A stretch of 64,000 nt of DNA from Phycomyces blakesleeanus NRRL 1555(-) (taxonomy: Eukaryota > Mucoromycota > Mucoromycetes > Mucorales > Phycomycetaceae): positions 1,763,054 to 1,827,053 of the forward strand of contig NW_017265137.1 of NCBI RefSeq assembly GCF_001638985.1. The letters run 5' to 3'. Shown in pieces: positions 1 to 10,946 of the stretch (position 1 is its first letter; each line of letters starts with the position of its first letter). The notes under the pieces were generated by a model, which saw only the letters and a program-made list of their open reading frames with translations, had not been told where the DNA came from and made no database searches. Position numbers and translations under genes: made by a program.

Positions 1-1435
1 CTAACACAGTATTCAAAGTCGTATATCTCAAGCTTCTACACCGGAAAGAGAGGCGATTAAATAATTTAGCGTCTGCAGAGCATTTCTGTAAACTCAAGAT
101 ATATAGTCCATGTTGTTGTTGTTGTTGTTGTCGTTGTTGCTGATAGATTGGCTCCTTGATGGTCGTGTTTGGATCAATGAGCAATTCTCCACCGAAGACT
201 TTCAATTGTTTGAGGGCCACACATTTGTCCAACAGGTTATCGAAATTGAGAGATAGATTGGCACTACTGATGAAAAGATTCGTCAAATTTGGATAGTAAG
301 AGGATAGTTCAAGAGTCGGATTGTGGTAATGGTCTTTATATAAAAACCCTGTAATCGAGAAACTCTCGAGTGTTTCGGAAAAGGACTGTAAATTTTTTTC
401 GATATTTATTGGATGTGTATGACCTATTTTATCCTCTTGTGTTACATTTAATCTCAAGTGTTTGAGTGGGACTCCTAATGCACCAAACAATTCCCATACA
501 ATAAAGTCAAGAGACACGAAATAGTAGTCGGCTGTCAGTTCAAGTGTTTCCAGGTGTCGAAATGCATTTGGGTTGGATTGAAAAAGCGATATTGTTGTTT
601 GCCTCTCGTCTGAATCTCACGAGTTGCCCGATTCTTTTATGGCATTCAGCTTTAGGAGACGCAGGTTTGGATACTTGTATCCAAAATAGTACAGCCATAA
701 AGGATTCCATTGAATATTCGATGTAAATATACCATTTGAGTTGTATGTATTCTTTTTCGAATTTATGTCTAGGGAAGTCATGCTAAAAGCTGGTATTATA
801 TCTGGGATTCTGTCCAGTGTGGTCGAAAAGTCAGGACCGAGATATATTCTAGCTTTGATAGACGTTAGGTCTTGTACGTGCTGGTGCATGTTGTCAAAGT
901 CATCCATGCTAAATTCCATGCAATGATTCAGTACTCCATCAAGTATTTCTAAATTTTGGACCATGCTACACGCATTTATAAACTCAAGTAGGTATTCTGC
1001 TGGCTGTGGGCGTGAATTTATTTTGTAATATATTTCCAAACTTTTCAGAGACATCCATGTTTTGTCTGCTCTTGTTATTTGTAGGCGAGGATCTTTATAA
1101 AGTAAAATGCATAGCCCCAAAGTCTTCAAGTTTGGAAGGTATCTGGATAAGTCTGAAAGCTGTATGTCTGATATTTCTGTTATGTTGCAATAATGACATA
1201 TGTGTAGACTGTGGATCCAGAGGCCATATGATGTGGATAGCTTTTGGGAATTTTTAATATACTTGATAAGAATTTTAGCAGTATCTATCGAAGGAACTCG
1301 TAGGTCTCTCCATAGAGCCCTTTTAAACGGGTATCTCCATCCCTTGCATGTCAGTGCACAAGAGCGTTTGTCATCTTTTGATAGATTATCGGCAATTTGC
1401 GTGAGAATTTCGAATGGTAGTTCAGCAACTTTCAT
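1..1435 (-). pseudogene. F-box/LRR protein gene with in-frame stop, 3' end off the window
   Basis: The protein starts MKVAELPFEILTQIADNL, a typical F-box opening (the Skp1-binding module of SCF ubiquitin ligases), followed by leucine-rich segments such as 'YPNLRLLKL' and 'AFRHLETLEL'. Codon 273 is TGA (bases 619-617). After it the same frame stays open for 205 codons to the window edge and still reads as leucine-rich repeat sequence ('LGVPLKHLRLN', 'YPNLTNLFISSANLSL'). No GT-AG intron that removes the stop and keeps the frame is apparent. A single CGA-to-TGA change in an otherwise intact gene is the simplest reading. A recent pseudogene, readthrough or a base-call error remain possible. A CAA-type run near bases 112-140 encodes a Gln-rich tract. 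The substrate is unknown. Confidence 0.75.
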
Positions 1436-1439
1436 AATG

Positions 1440-1960
1440 ATACTTATACAAAGAGAGAAAGAGATAAAGAATTAAGAAGCAAATATATATATATATATAT
1501 AATGTCAATATAATTAAAACCTACAGTCATAAAAAAATGATTACTATGATGGATCAATATTGTGATTTACAAGGCGCAATCAGCTTGTGGTAAATCAGAA
1601 ACTTAAAATAACAATATTGTTATAGAGTAGTTGTCAAAAGAGCATATTCATATATGAATATACTTGAAATCAAATAGCTATCGTCGTTTGGAACTTTCGC
1701 TGCTCCCTCAAACTTTTTGTTTTGCTTTAATAAAAATATTGTCCTATATATCATATGAGAAGCCAACATCTTGTTTATCTGGATTTTGCGACACACTACC
1801 CTTATTTCTTAAAGGGAGTGCAAAAAGGAGACATGTTTGGGAGGAAAGTGGGAAGGAACAACACAATAACCAAATGCAACAATCAGGTTTTCTAATTAAA
1901 TAGAATATATTCTTTGTTTATTTGATGAATATATAAGAACAACTTTAATATTTCCAAATA
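1440..1960. other. spacer between the F-box gene and its relic
   Basis: AT-rich sequence with a (TA)n run near 1484-1500. No convincing coding segment was seen. It contains the upstream region of the minus-strand F-box gene. Confidence 0.5.
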
Positions 1961-2160
1961 TCAATTCACCAGATCCTTTATCAAGTTTCCATTTGACGCC
2001 CATATGTAGGGACTTTTCATCATAAAAACGCTGTCATCTTCTAAAATTTGGCTGAATTTGTTCAACTGAAAATTTTGATAGACTTTTAGTGCATTGTCTC
2101 CTTTCTTTGAAAGTTTTATGGTCTCTAGGCTGTATGCCCTAAAACGCTTACAGAACTCAC

Positions 2161-2194
<34 letters not shown>

Positions 2195-2590
2195 AATATT
2201 TTGATATACTACTACAGGGTATTTTGAATCTATCTCTTGGTTTGGTATGTCGTAATGAACAAGGCAAATGTTCAAAGTCTTTAGGAAAGTATGTGACATT
2301 GGGTAAACCGTTTTTCTCTTAAATAGATCCCGTTTCCCACACAATGTTTAATGCCATATATTTCCAACTTCTATACTTGAAAGAGAAGTGTTTAAATACT
2401 TTAGAGGCTGAAGAGCTATCTCTCTAATGTCAAAATCTGTAGTTCATGCTGCTAATGCTGCTAATGCTGATTCTGCTTTGACTTCTCGGTTGTTGTGTAT
2501 GGAATAAGCAATTCCCGACTAAATTATTTCCATCCGTTTGAGGGCATCACATTTCACTAGATGCAAATATTAGTCAAAGGTGGACAGCTA
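1961..2590 (-). pseudogene. decayed tandem paralogue of the F-box/LRR gene (3' part)
   Basis: Bases about 2361-2580 align by eye with bases about 31-270 of the intact-looking gene, for example 'gaaagagaagtgtttaaata' against 'gaaagagaggcgattaaata', and 'caattcccgact' against 'caattctccacc'. Short indels break the frame. Below 2344 an open frame carries what would be the 3' end of the paralogue, 'FKRKTVYPMSHTFLKTLN' ... 'GNLIKDLVN', with a (TA)n-filled stretch near 2161-2191 that is probably an intron. No F-box start was found upstream. I read this as a truncated, decayed tandem duplicate. It also suggests what the C-terminus of the first gene looks like beyond the window edge. Confidence 0.6.
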
Positions 2591-3640
2591 TAGGAAAAAA
2601 AATAAACAAATTGATCCTTGTTCCAAAACGGGAAATATTTCAAATACGTTACACAATTATCCATATATGTATATAGCTTCATTTTCATTTTTGTTGAAAA
2701 GAAGAAGAAAAATCCAGAATCAAGGATCAAATTTTGATTTTTTTTTATTAGCACAACATAATATTTCTAACAGATCAATAATGACAGTGGATAATGTAAA
2801 TTATCAAAAAAAAAAAGAAAAAAAAAAGTAGCATTTTATAAATGTACAATTTTTTTTAATGGTTTTGTGGATTGAATTCAATTGAGGAATTTACAAAATA
2901 AATAAATAAATAAATAAATAAAATTGACATATGAATATCAGTTATATACAAATATTGAAATATTGTATCAAAAGATAACAATTAGTATTATGACCAAAAG
3001 AAATTATATAATTGAATATAAGAATAAGATTAAGAATAAGATTAAGGATAAGAAGTAAAGATTGGTAAGAATGTGTGTTATGTATTTAATGTAGACTAAA
3101 GCCATATCTCTTATAATCAGTGCGGCTTATTGGGATTCTTGGGAATAAAAGAATTGGTGTTTATTAAATGAGAAAAAAAAAGAGGCGATAATATTATAAA
3201 TTAATATCATTAAATAGTTCGAGGAGTTGGGGGGTTTTTTGGTGTTGTTATTCTTTATAATATAAAAAAGAATATAAAATATTAAATATTAATTAATTAA
3301 TTAAATAAATAAATAGAAATAGAAATAGTTGGATAAATAGGTAAGAAGAAGAAGAGTGAGGGAAAATGATCAAGACAATAAAGAGAGAGAGAGAGAGAGA
3401 TAGAGAATAATGCAGAAAATATTACAAGAAAAGGGAAATTACAGTTGAAAGAAAGAAGAGAATATTAAAAGAAATCAAAGGATATTTTGTTGCGGTTGTA
3501 GTAAATAATAATAATAATAATAATAGTAGTAGTAGTAGTAGTAGTAGTAGAAGTAATGGTGGTGTAGTGGATAGTAGTGGATAGTGGGATATTTTCTTTC
3601 ATTTTGCATTATTGTTTTTTTTTAAAATAGATTTTTCTCT
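2591..3640. repeat. gene-free, microsatellite-rich spacer
   Basis: Contains (AAAT)n near 2897-2921, (GATTAAGAATAA)-type repeats near 3023-3050, a (GA)n run near 3382-3401, and an (AAT)n/(AGT)n compound repeat near 3505-3550. No coding exon was recognised. It lies downstream of the minus-strand SUR2 gene. Confidence 0.6.
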
Positions 3641-3650
3641 CTCTTTCTTT

Positions 3651-5029
3651 TCAGGATACCTGAGCTGCCTTTCTTTTGGCCAAGGCCTGTGCGTCCTTTT
3701 CGGTAAATTCGGTTCCAAATACTCTATCCCAGATTGTGAAGAAAGGTTGACTGAAATTCTTCTTGATACCGTATGGTTGGTGATGAATATCATGGCTATA
3801 TATTATTTTTATATATATATATATAAAAAGCACAGGAATGGGAATCATATTTTGTGTAATGTGAATGAAGTGAAATAGAGTGAGTTTGATTGTAAATGGG
3901 TGAATGTGTAACAATTGACAGATATTTTTATAAATATATATATAATTTTGATTTTACTTACTAGATTACATTGTTACCAAAGCAAACAGTGAGAGGATCC
4001 CAAGGAAAAGAGTATCCACAGTGATCACCAACTACCAATAGATTCCAAGAAAAGGATTATATTAATAAAGAGATATATATATAAAAAAGGGACTCCAATA
4101 TCCAATATAGCACACAGAAAATAAAATAGAATGTATTGATAAGATTATCAACGTTTTGACTTACTTGTCTTTAGATTCGAAAATGTGTAGAAAACCATTG
4201 CTAGGAAAGGTGACATTCCAGTCAACTCATAAGCTAATGCACCACCCACAGTATCCAACATAAATCCTTCTACTGGGTGATTGTAGAGTGCACCGAATGC
4301 AAATGGGACATGCAGCCGATGATGATGAGAGTGAAAATGCTTGTAGAGGAATTTGTTGGTGTGTCCCAGACGATGAAGAACATACTGATGAAAGTCCATT
4401 ATTGTCCTAAGATATATATATTTAACATTTAACATTTAACATTTTATATAAATATAAATATAAATATAAATATAAATATAAATATATAATTATTATTAAA
4501 CTGCGCTTCAGACTCACATTGCGGCCAGGAATTGAAAGGCAGGCAAGGCAACTGAACGAAGAAAGGTGGCCAGGGTGCTTGCGAGACCAAGTTTATTATT
4601 ACGGTCATCGTATCCAAACCAGCTCAGCATGACAGCTAGGTGCCGAGTGGTTGCGGCCAGACGGGTCTGTCTCTCGAGCTCCTTTATTTGTGGGTCAACG
4701 GGCCTGAAGAGGTATACTGCGACGGCAAACTGGATGATGTGCTGCAGGGCAACCATAAGTAGTACCTTTTTGAAGGATACCTTGTTGCGTTTGTTACGTT
4801 CTTCGGGGGTATGGATACGATACTTTTCAAAGAATGGAATCTCTGCTCGCATGATAAGCTCGAATATACTCGAATACACCCAGTAGATAGCGATTGGCAC
4901 CCAGATGGCTTGCATTTCCTCTGACCACAAGTCAATGTCAACCACACTTGGTGGTTTGCTTTGTTGGAGACCAGTAGAGTTCATAATTGGGGGAAGAAAG
5001 GAAGAACAAGGTAAAAGACCGAGAGTCAT
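3651..5029 (-). CDS. SUR2: sphinganine C4-hydroxylase (SUR2/SYR2 family), 322 aa
   Basis: Exons: 5029-4518, 4406-4165, 4031-3962 and 3795-3651, all GT-AG and summing to 323 codons. The family hydroxylates C4 of dihydrosphingosine to make phytosphingosine in the ER membrane. The fatty-acid-hydroxylase histidine boxes are present in order: HQYVLHRLGH (about residue 177), HFHSHHH (about 194-200) and HDIHH (about 276-280). The flanking 'FGALYNHPVEGF', 'DHCGYSFPWDPL' and 'GYGIKKNFSQPFFT'-like blocks are hallmarks of the Sur2 subgroup. Hydrophobic membrane segments precede the first box. Length fits the family (about 320-350 aa). Met16 is a possible alternative start. The gene is divergent from the Dip1 gene, with 359 bp between the two start codons. 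Confidence 0.92.
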
Positions 5030-5388
5030 TCGAGAAAAATAGGAGCGGTCATTAAAATTTTTTATAAAAAAAATTCTTTCTCTTTTTGGGTGGATCGCAT
5101 TTCTTGTCTTTTTTTTTTTTTTTTTTTTTTATTAAGAAGCACAGATTCTATTTGCACATCAATTTTATTCTTTTCTCTCTCTCTCTTTCTTTCTTTCTTG
5201 CTCGCTTGGTCGATTGATTTATTGAATATATATTTTTTTCCTTTTCTTTCTCTTTCTTTCTTCCTTACCTTTTTCATATTTTCTCCCTCCTTCCCCTCCC
5301 CCTTTTTTTTTACCTAAGGAATTAAATAAATAAATAAATAGCTTATTTTTTACTTTATATTATTTTATATACATACATATTAGTTACC
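5030..5388. promoter_or_regulatory. shared divergent promoter region of SUR2 and Dip1 genes
   Basis: A 359-bp spacer between two divergent start codons. It is dominated by poly-T (5109-5130) and CT/TTTC-rich tracts (5170-5310), then (TAAA)n near 5323-5342. No specific factor site can be claimed. Reading frames through it are compositional artefacts. Confidence 0.5.
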
Positions 5389-7160
5389 ATGGACACGGTT
5401 ATTGAGTATTACTTTGATGATGTTTCTAGTTTCTATGCTGGTAAAAAAAACAAAAGAATCATAGTTTTATTATTATTATTATTATTATTATATATAGATA
5501 TTGATTTAGTGATATTTCCAAATATATATATTTATATAAATAGAAGCACATGCTTATATGTGTATAGTTTTTTTACTCAAGAAAATTCAATAATAGAACT
5601 CGATGATTTACTTGGTCAGCCGCACAAAGATGAAGCAGATGCCGAACGAATCGCTAGCAAATACCTCTGGTTTATGGTTCGATTCCAACGTAAGATAAAC
5701 AAGATCAAATTGATTATGACAATTTATTGTTCCCCTTTAACAATATACAAAAAAAAATGTAGAGGACTTTATTCAAACGACGCAGGAATTGGCCATGGTT
5801 GCATACAAGCTCCTTGATTCAAACCTCTTTCTTGAATACAGCACAACAATCCTCAGCCACCTCCTGCATGCACATGCGCTTGTTCTTGATGCTTCTGACC
5901 AACAAGAAGAGCTCTACTTTAGCTACTCGCTGCTCTTCTACGCCGGCAAAGAAGATGTCCGGTGGATGAAATACATTGTGTCCGAAGCACGTATCAACAA
6001 GCAGAACCAATTGTTCCGCAAGATGATGTCAGAACTAGAGAATCCGATGAGCACCTCAAAAATGATAGGTGTATTGCTTTCATTGACATTTGAGATGTGC
6101 AAGGTAACCAAACTTCGAAAACTAGACCGAGGTAAATATATATATATATTTATACATTGGTTTGTTTGTTTGTTGATGACTTTTAACCTCTTGTGCTTTT
6201 AGATATGATTACGGATTCATTGCTCAATTATATGTTTGATATTGTTGAATCAACTCGGGGGGATGAAGAGGAATCTTTCAATTATCAAGTAATTCGATTG
6301 ATCCTTGTGTTTAATGAGCAATTCATGATGTCTCTAAAGAACTCGAGTGAAAATCTGGTATTAAAAGTGCTTTCGAAACGTGTGGGGACAACCAACACGT
6401 TTAGTGAGAATCTCTTTTTTATGCTCAATCGATCCAGTAAGTTTACCTCATTTTTTTTTTTATTTAATCCAATTAAATTCCGCTCAATTAAAATCGATAT
6501 TGATATTAAAAGCTAAATAAATAAATGTACTTTTTTCTTACTTGTGTGTAAATTATATAAGATGATGGCTGTGTTCAACTCTTGATTCTCAAGCTACTCT
6601 ATGGTGTATTTACCGAACCATCTCTTCACGAGTATTTCTACACCAACGATCTCTTTGTACTTGTGGACATTATCCTAAGAAAGGTGTGCGACCTTGGCGA
6701 AGATAGAGAAGCAGAAGCGGTAAGTTAATTTATATTTATATTTATATATATATAAAAGTAAATAATTATCGATATTAATATTTTAATCATTTTTAGCTTC
6801 GGGATGCACATTTGCGTGTCCTGAGACCTTTGTTGGTCAATACTCAGCTCAGGGATACACCTTATAAACGAGCAGAAATTCATCGCCTGCTATGTTCCTT
6901 GATCACGCCGGCCCTGCACCGTCCTGTCGACCCAGCCACCAAAAGTTTGGTCAAGAAGATTCTGGAGGAGTGGTGGGAACAGGTGTGTGAACAGCCAGTG
7001 GCACCTGTCCTGGGAGTCCATGTAAAGAATGCGGTGATTGAAGGCGGTGGCGGTGATTCGGCCAATACAGCAGTTCTTTGTTCATCACCTTTACCAAATC
7101 CATCGCCTGGTGTAAATGTAAATCCAAAGGAAAATACCAATACTACCACCACCACCACTA

Positions 7161-7192
<32 letters not shown>

Positions 7193-7480
7193 ACTACTAC
7201 TACCAACAAAACAACAACAAGATCATCATCATACTCTTCTTCCTCTTCATCAGCATCAGCATCATCATCGACATCAACATCATCATTATCATTATCATTA
7301 TCATTATTATGTACTTCTGACAGTCAACGGCAAATGACAAATTCACCAGGAGGGTCTGAAATCAGTTCAATTGATGGGAAAATTGGGACAGAACCATCAG
7401 AATCAGATAAAGGTGAAGACAGAGCCTTGGATTCTTCTGGTGATCTCAAGACTCAAGAGATTGTCTGTGCAGGAGCCTAA
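5389..7480 (+). CDS. Dip1/Ldb17/SPIN90 (WISH) family Arp2/3 regulator, 534 aa
   Basis: Exons: 5389-5440, 5582-5689, 5763-6131, 6203-6436, 6562-6719 and 6797-7480 (535 codons). The second acceptor could alternatively lie 15 nt downstream, still in frame. The central region matches the SPIN90/Ldb17 leucine-rich domain: '[17 protein letters not shown]', '[12 protein letters not shown]', '[20 protein letters not shown]', '[18 protein letters not shown]' and '[20 protein letters not shown]'. Dip1-type proteins activate Arp2/3 without a pre-existing mother filament and seed the first linear filaments at endocytic actin patches. The last about 150 residues are low complexity (Thr, Ala, then Ser runs encoded by ACT/GCT/TCA microsatellites) and probably disordered. 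Confidence 0.88.
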
Positions 7481-8257
7481 ACAAAAAAAAAAGGAAAAAG
7501 AAGAACACGCACGCACGCACAAATAAACAAGCAAACAAACAGTCAGTCAGTCGGGCAACCACAACCACAATCACAATCACAATCACAATCACAGCAGCAG
7601 AAATAGAGTGGCAATAATACTGACAATGATGATATATATATATATATAAAGATTGAATTACTACTACTTACTACTTACATTCACATTGACAGTTTTACAG
7701 CATTCATTCATTTGTTTATAAAACTTTCGCACATTTTATCTATATATTTTATATTATAAAATTCACTCATATTTTTTTAAAAATATTTTAATATTTTACA
7801 CATAGACAAGCATTCAATAAACAAAGAGTAATAAAATTCATCAAACATCAAATTTGACCATCAGATATATAGAGTATATGCGTATATTATTATTATTATT
7901 AGTAATTGAATTGAATTGAATTGAATGGAATTGAGTATCTATTATATGTGTGTGTACATGGATGATTAATTAATATAATATAATGTATATATATAGGTGT
8001 ATATGGGTGTATATATAAATGGTACTTAGGGATGACTTGGGTGACTGGGTTTACTGAGATAGGTAGGGTGTATAGGATGACTGGTTGTTGGATCTGGCCA
8101 GACAAACGAACCATTTGGACTATCGATTGTTGGGAATTTGGATATCAACAATGTCAAGTGTGGGCTTTGTAAAGAATCAGAAATGTCCATTTGATTCGTT
8201 ACTACTATCATAAAATATTCATATAAAGAAAAAAGAAAAAAAAAGAGAAATAGATTT
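7481..8257. other. spacer, possible third exon of the next gene at 8026-8164
   Basis: Contains (CACG)n/(AACA)n near 7505-7545, (CACAAT)n near 7560-7595 and (TA)n runs. On the minus strand 8164-8026 there is a Pro/Ser/His-rich open stretch ('PNGSFVWPDPTTSHP'). It can be spliced in frame to the upstream gene through a GT-AG intron 8261-8165 with a weak AAAG acceptor. Confidence 0.4.
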
Positions 8258-9012
8258 TTACTCTTTTCTTTGATTAGATTCTTGGTCTTTTGATTTCATT
8301 TTATGAGTGAAAGAAAGGTAGTCAAGATGGGGGAGTTGATTGAATTCAATAGAAAGTAATTGAAATATAATGTTATTATTTGGGTAGATAAAACCTTGAG
8401 GAACCTTGACTGAAAATAGGCTGTTTTCATTCCATTTTTCTGGTTTCTTTCTTCTAAAGATCCTCTGCAAGAGTGAAGACGATGTTGTTGTGGTTGTGGT
8501 TGTTGATTTTGGTAGAGATCCATCGGTTGGTTGATCAATTGCACCAAAGTAATAATTTCCAAATATTTCAGATTGTTGTTCTTTATGAAGATCTGAAGTA
8601 CTATTGATCTGAACACTATTTCTTGATCTTGTTGTGTTCAATGTAGTACTAGCCTTTTGTATTCATATTTTAACTGATTGAAGATCATTATTGTTAATTA
8701 TTATCTTTCTGCTACCTTTAATCTGGCTAGTAATCGTGTGAAATCGTTTCGCCCAAGTGAGTCGTCTGTGGGTTGGTTGATATTACTATTCGGTTGGGAT
8801 GTGGCTGTTTCGTAATCTTTTGCAGACAGAAACGAATCATATTTTCGGTTTCTGGAAAATGGATAGAGAAACACCGATCTGCGTCTTCCGCCTGTTGTCT
8901 TGGTTGTGTTGAATGGATCCTGAAATGTGTCTGTGGATCTCATGGTAGAATTGGGCAAGATCTTTCCAAGAGAAGCGATTGAATATTCACTTTGATGCTT
9001 ACTGATTGGCAT
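8258..9012 (-). CDS. hypothetical basic Ser/Thr-rich protein, 230 aa
   Basis: I do not recognise this family. The model has two exons, 9012-8716 and 8653-8258, joined by a 62-nt phase-0 GT-AG intron, giving 231 codons from the ATG at 9012. The protein is rich in Ser, Thr, Asn and Arg and has basic clusters ('GGRRRSVFLYPF', 'RIFRRKKPEKW'). A short motif occurs twice, 'NQPTDDSL' in exon 1 and 'DQPTDGSL' in exon 2. A poly-Thr run precedes 'SSSLLQRIFRRKKPEKW'. No signal peptide or membrane span was seen. The 3' end is uncertain: an optional intron 8261-8165 would swap the last residues for a Pro-rich tail ending at 8026 (275 aa). Confidence 0.5.
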
Positions 9013-10151
9013 CTTTTTATTTTATTTTATTTTATTTTTATTTATTCTTTTAACAAAAAAAAAAAGATCAGGATCAAGACCAAGAGATAGACAGATAAAG
9101 AAGGGTAATTAATGAATACAAAAAGAAGAAGAAGAAGAAGAAGAAAAAGTGCAGAAAATAAAATAAAGGTAAATAGATATGTAAGCCTTGATTTATTTAT
9201 TTATTTTCTGTATCTTTCCAACTCTTTTTTTTTTTAAGAAAAAAAACACTAGACACACTAATCATATAGCTCTTTATTGCCCTTTTTTTTTGGGTTTGTT
9301 TGTTTGACTCCTTTATCCAAAATAAGCAATAAAGAAAAAGGAAGATCAGTTCATTAGAATTAGAATGAGTATTAGTGTATGTAAGAGAAAGAAGGCACCA
9401 GGAGTTCTTTGTTTTATATATATATATATATATATATACACAAGAAAACAAAGGGGAGGCATATATATATATATATATAAAAAGACAATGATAAAGTCAT
9501 TTCTATATTTCTATCGTGCTCTCAGGTCACTTGCAAGGAGTTGCTTTTGTATGCTAATAATTAGCATCATTATCATTATATAAAAATGCTAATTGTTGTT
9601 TAGTAAACCTATGGTTCTTTCAGGTCCAATAGTCTATCTACATGATATCTGCCTGTGTTTTGTACTTTTTTTTGTATTGATATCTGTAATGAATAAGTTT
9701 TCTATTCATCTCTAACAATAATAATAATAATAATAATCGTCATTTTATGCTTTGTTGTTTCAAAAATGATTAATAGACTACCAAACAGTAAATAACCAAA
9801 AAAAAAAAAAAAAGAGAAAAGCTCCTTAAACTGTAAATCATCATTAGCCTGTCGCCTCCTTTTTCTTAGGTTATTTTTTTACTTTTTATATATAATTCCC
9901 ACAATCCACAATCATTGTCTCCTTGAATAAAGTTCCTTTAAAAGGTTAAAGAGATATACTTACATATTTAAAGAAGGCACACAATAGTATAACATATAGT
10001 TGTCTTTGTGTGTAACATCCAATGCTCCAATCCCGCTTAATTTTTTTTTAATACTTTTTATATTTTATATATAAATTATTGGTTCATTTTTTTTGTTTGT
10101 TTGTTCTGCTTACAAGTTATATAGTGTGTTTTTTTTGTATATTTATACATT
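9013..10151. other. divergent spacer, low complexity
   Basis: AT-rich with (AAG)n near 9124-9145, (TA)n near 9415-9436 and 9461-9479, (AAT)n near 9717-9737, poly-A near 9799-9814 and poly-T runs. No exon was recognised. It should hold the promoters of the divergent hypothetical and BLOC-1 genes. Confidence 0.5.
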
Positions 10152-10859
10152 ATGTCATCACTGGGACAGTTACTTAAGAACCATCAACAAAAACAAGCAG
10201 ATACAAAAAGACAGAATGGTAATTGAATAATTACAATTACATTACAACATTATAGAAATAATAAATAAGATGCTGCTGTTGATGATGACGACGATTATAA
10301 TGACGAACAGTTTATATTTTTATAATAATAAATGAAATTGAAATACATTATTGCTGATTCACTTTTACTGATTCTGATAATGCTTATAATGCTTATAATG
10401 ATAAAGATCAACTAAGAAAGGATTGTGCAAAGTCTATGAATGAGCTGACAGATAGACTGACAGATCAAGTTAACCAAGGGTTTGTAAATAATAAAGAATA
10501 TACATACAAGCTATATATATATATATATATATATAAATAAAATATAATATATATATAATATATATAATATATATATAAAAAGAGTGTCAGATATATTTGG
10601 TAGACAAAAGGAATTGGAACAAGAATCCCGTAAACTTGGAGTGCAGACGAGCCGTTATGTGAAACAAACCAAGCAATGGGTTGCCTTGGTAGATGATTTT
10701 AATAGTTCACTTAAAGTAAGTACATATATAATAATATGTAATGTAATCTAAATTTTTGTTTAAAGGAATTGGGTGATGTTAAACACTGGGCAGAATTGAT
10801 GGAGCATGACATGAGAACAGTGATGGCCACACTAGAGTTTGTACACCAAGGTAACTTAT

Positions 10860-10895
<36 letters not shown>

Positions 10896-10946
10896 TAACT
10901 ATAAATTATCTTAGGTGCTGAAGGAAAGGATTCCATTCAAAAGTGA
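10152..10946 (+). CDS. BLOC-1 subunit 1 (BLOS1/GCN5L1 family), 129 aa
   Basis: Five short exons: 10152-10218, 10407-10479, 10583-10715, 10766-10850 and 10915-10946 (130 codons). The protein opens MSSLGQLLKNHQQKQ, then has 'LTDQVNQGVSDIFGRQKELE', 'VQTSRYVKQTKQWVALVDDF' and 'LKELGDVKHWAELMEHDMRT', the conserved BLOS1 pattern (family members are about 125 aa). BLOS1 is a helical subunit of BLOC-1/BORC-type complexes acting in endosome-lysosome trafficking. Intron 2 uses a GTTTGT donor, which is the only one that keeps the frame. The introns contain long (TA)n tracts. The exons are so short that the gene is easily missed by simple reading-frame searches. Confidence 0.88.
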
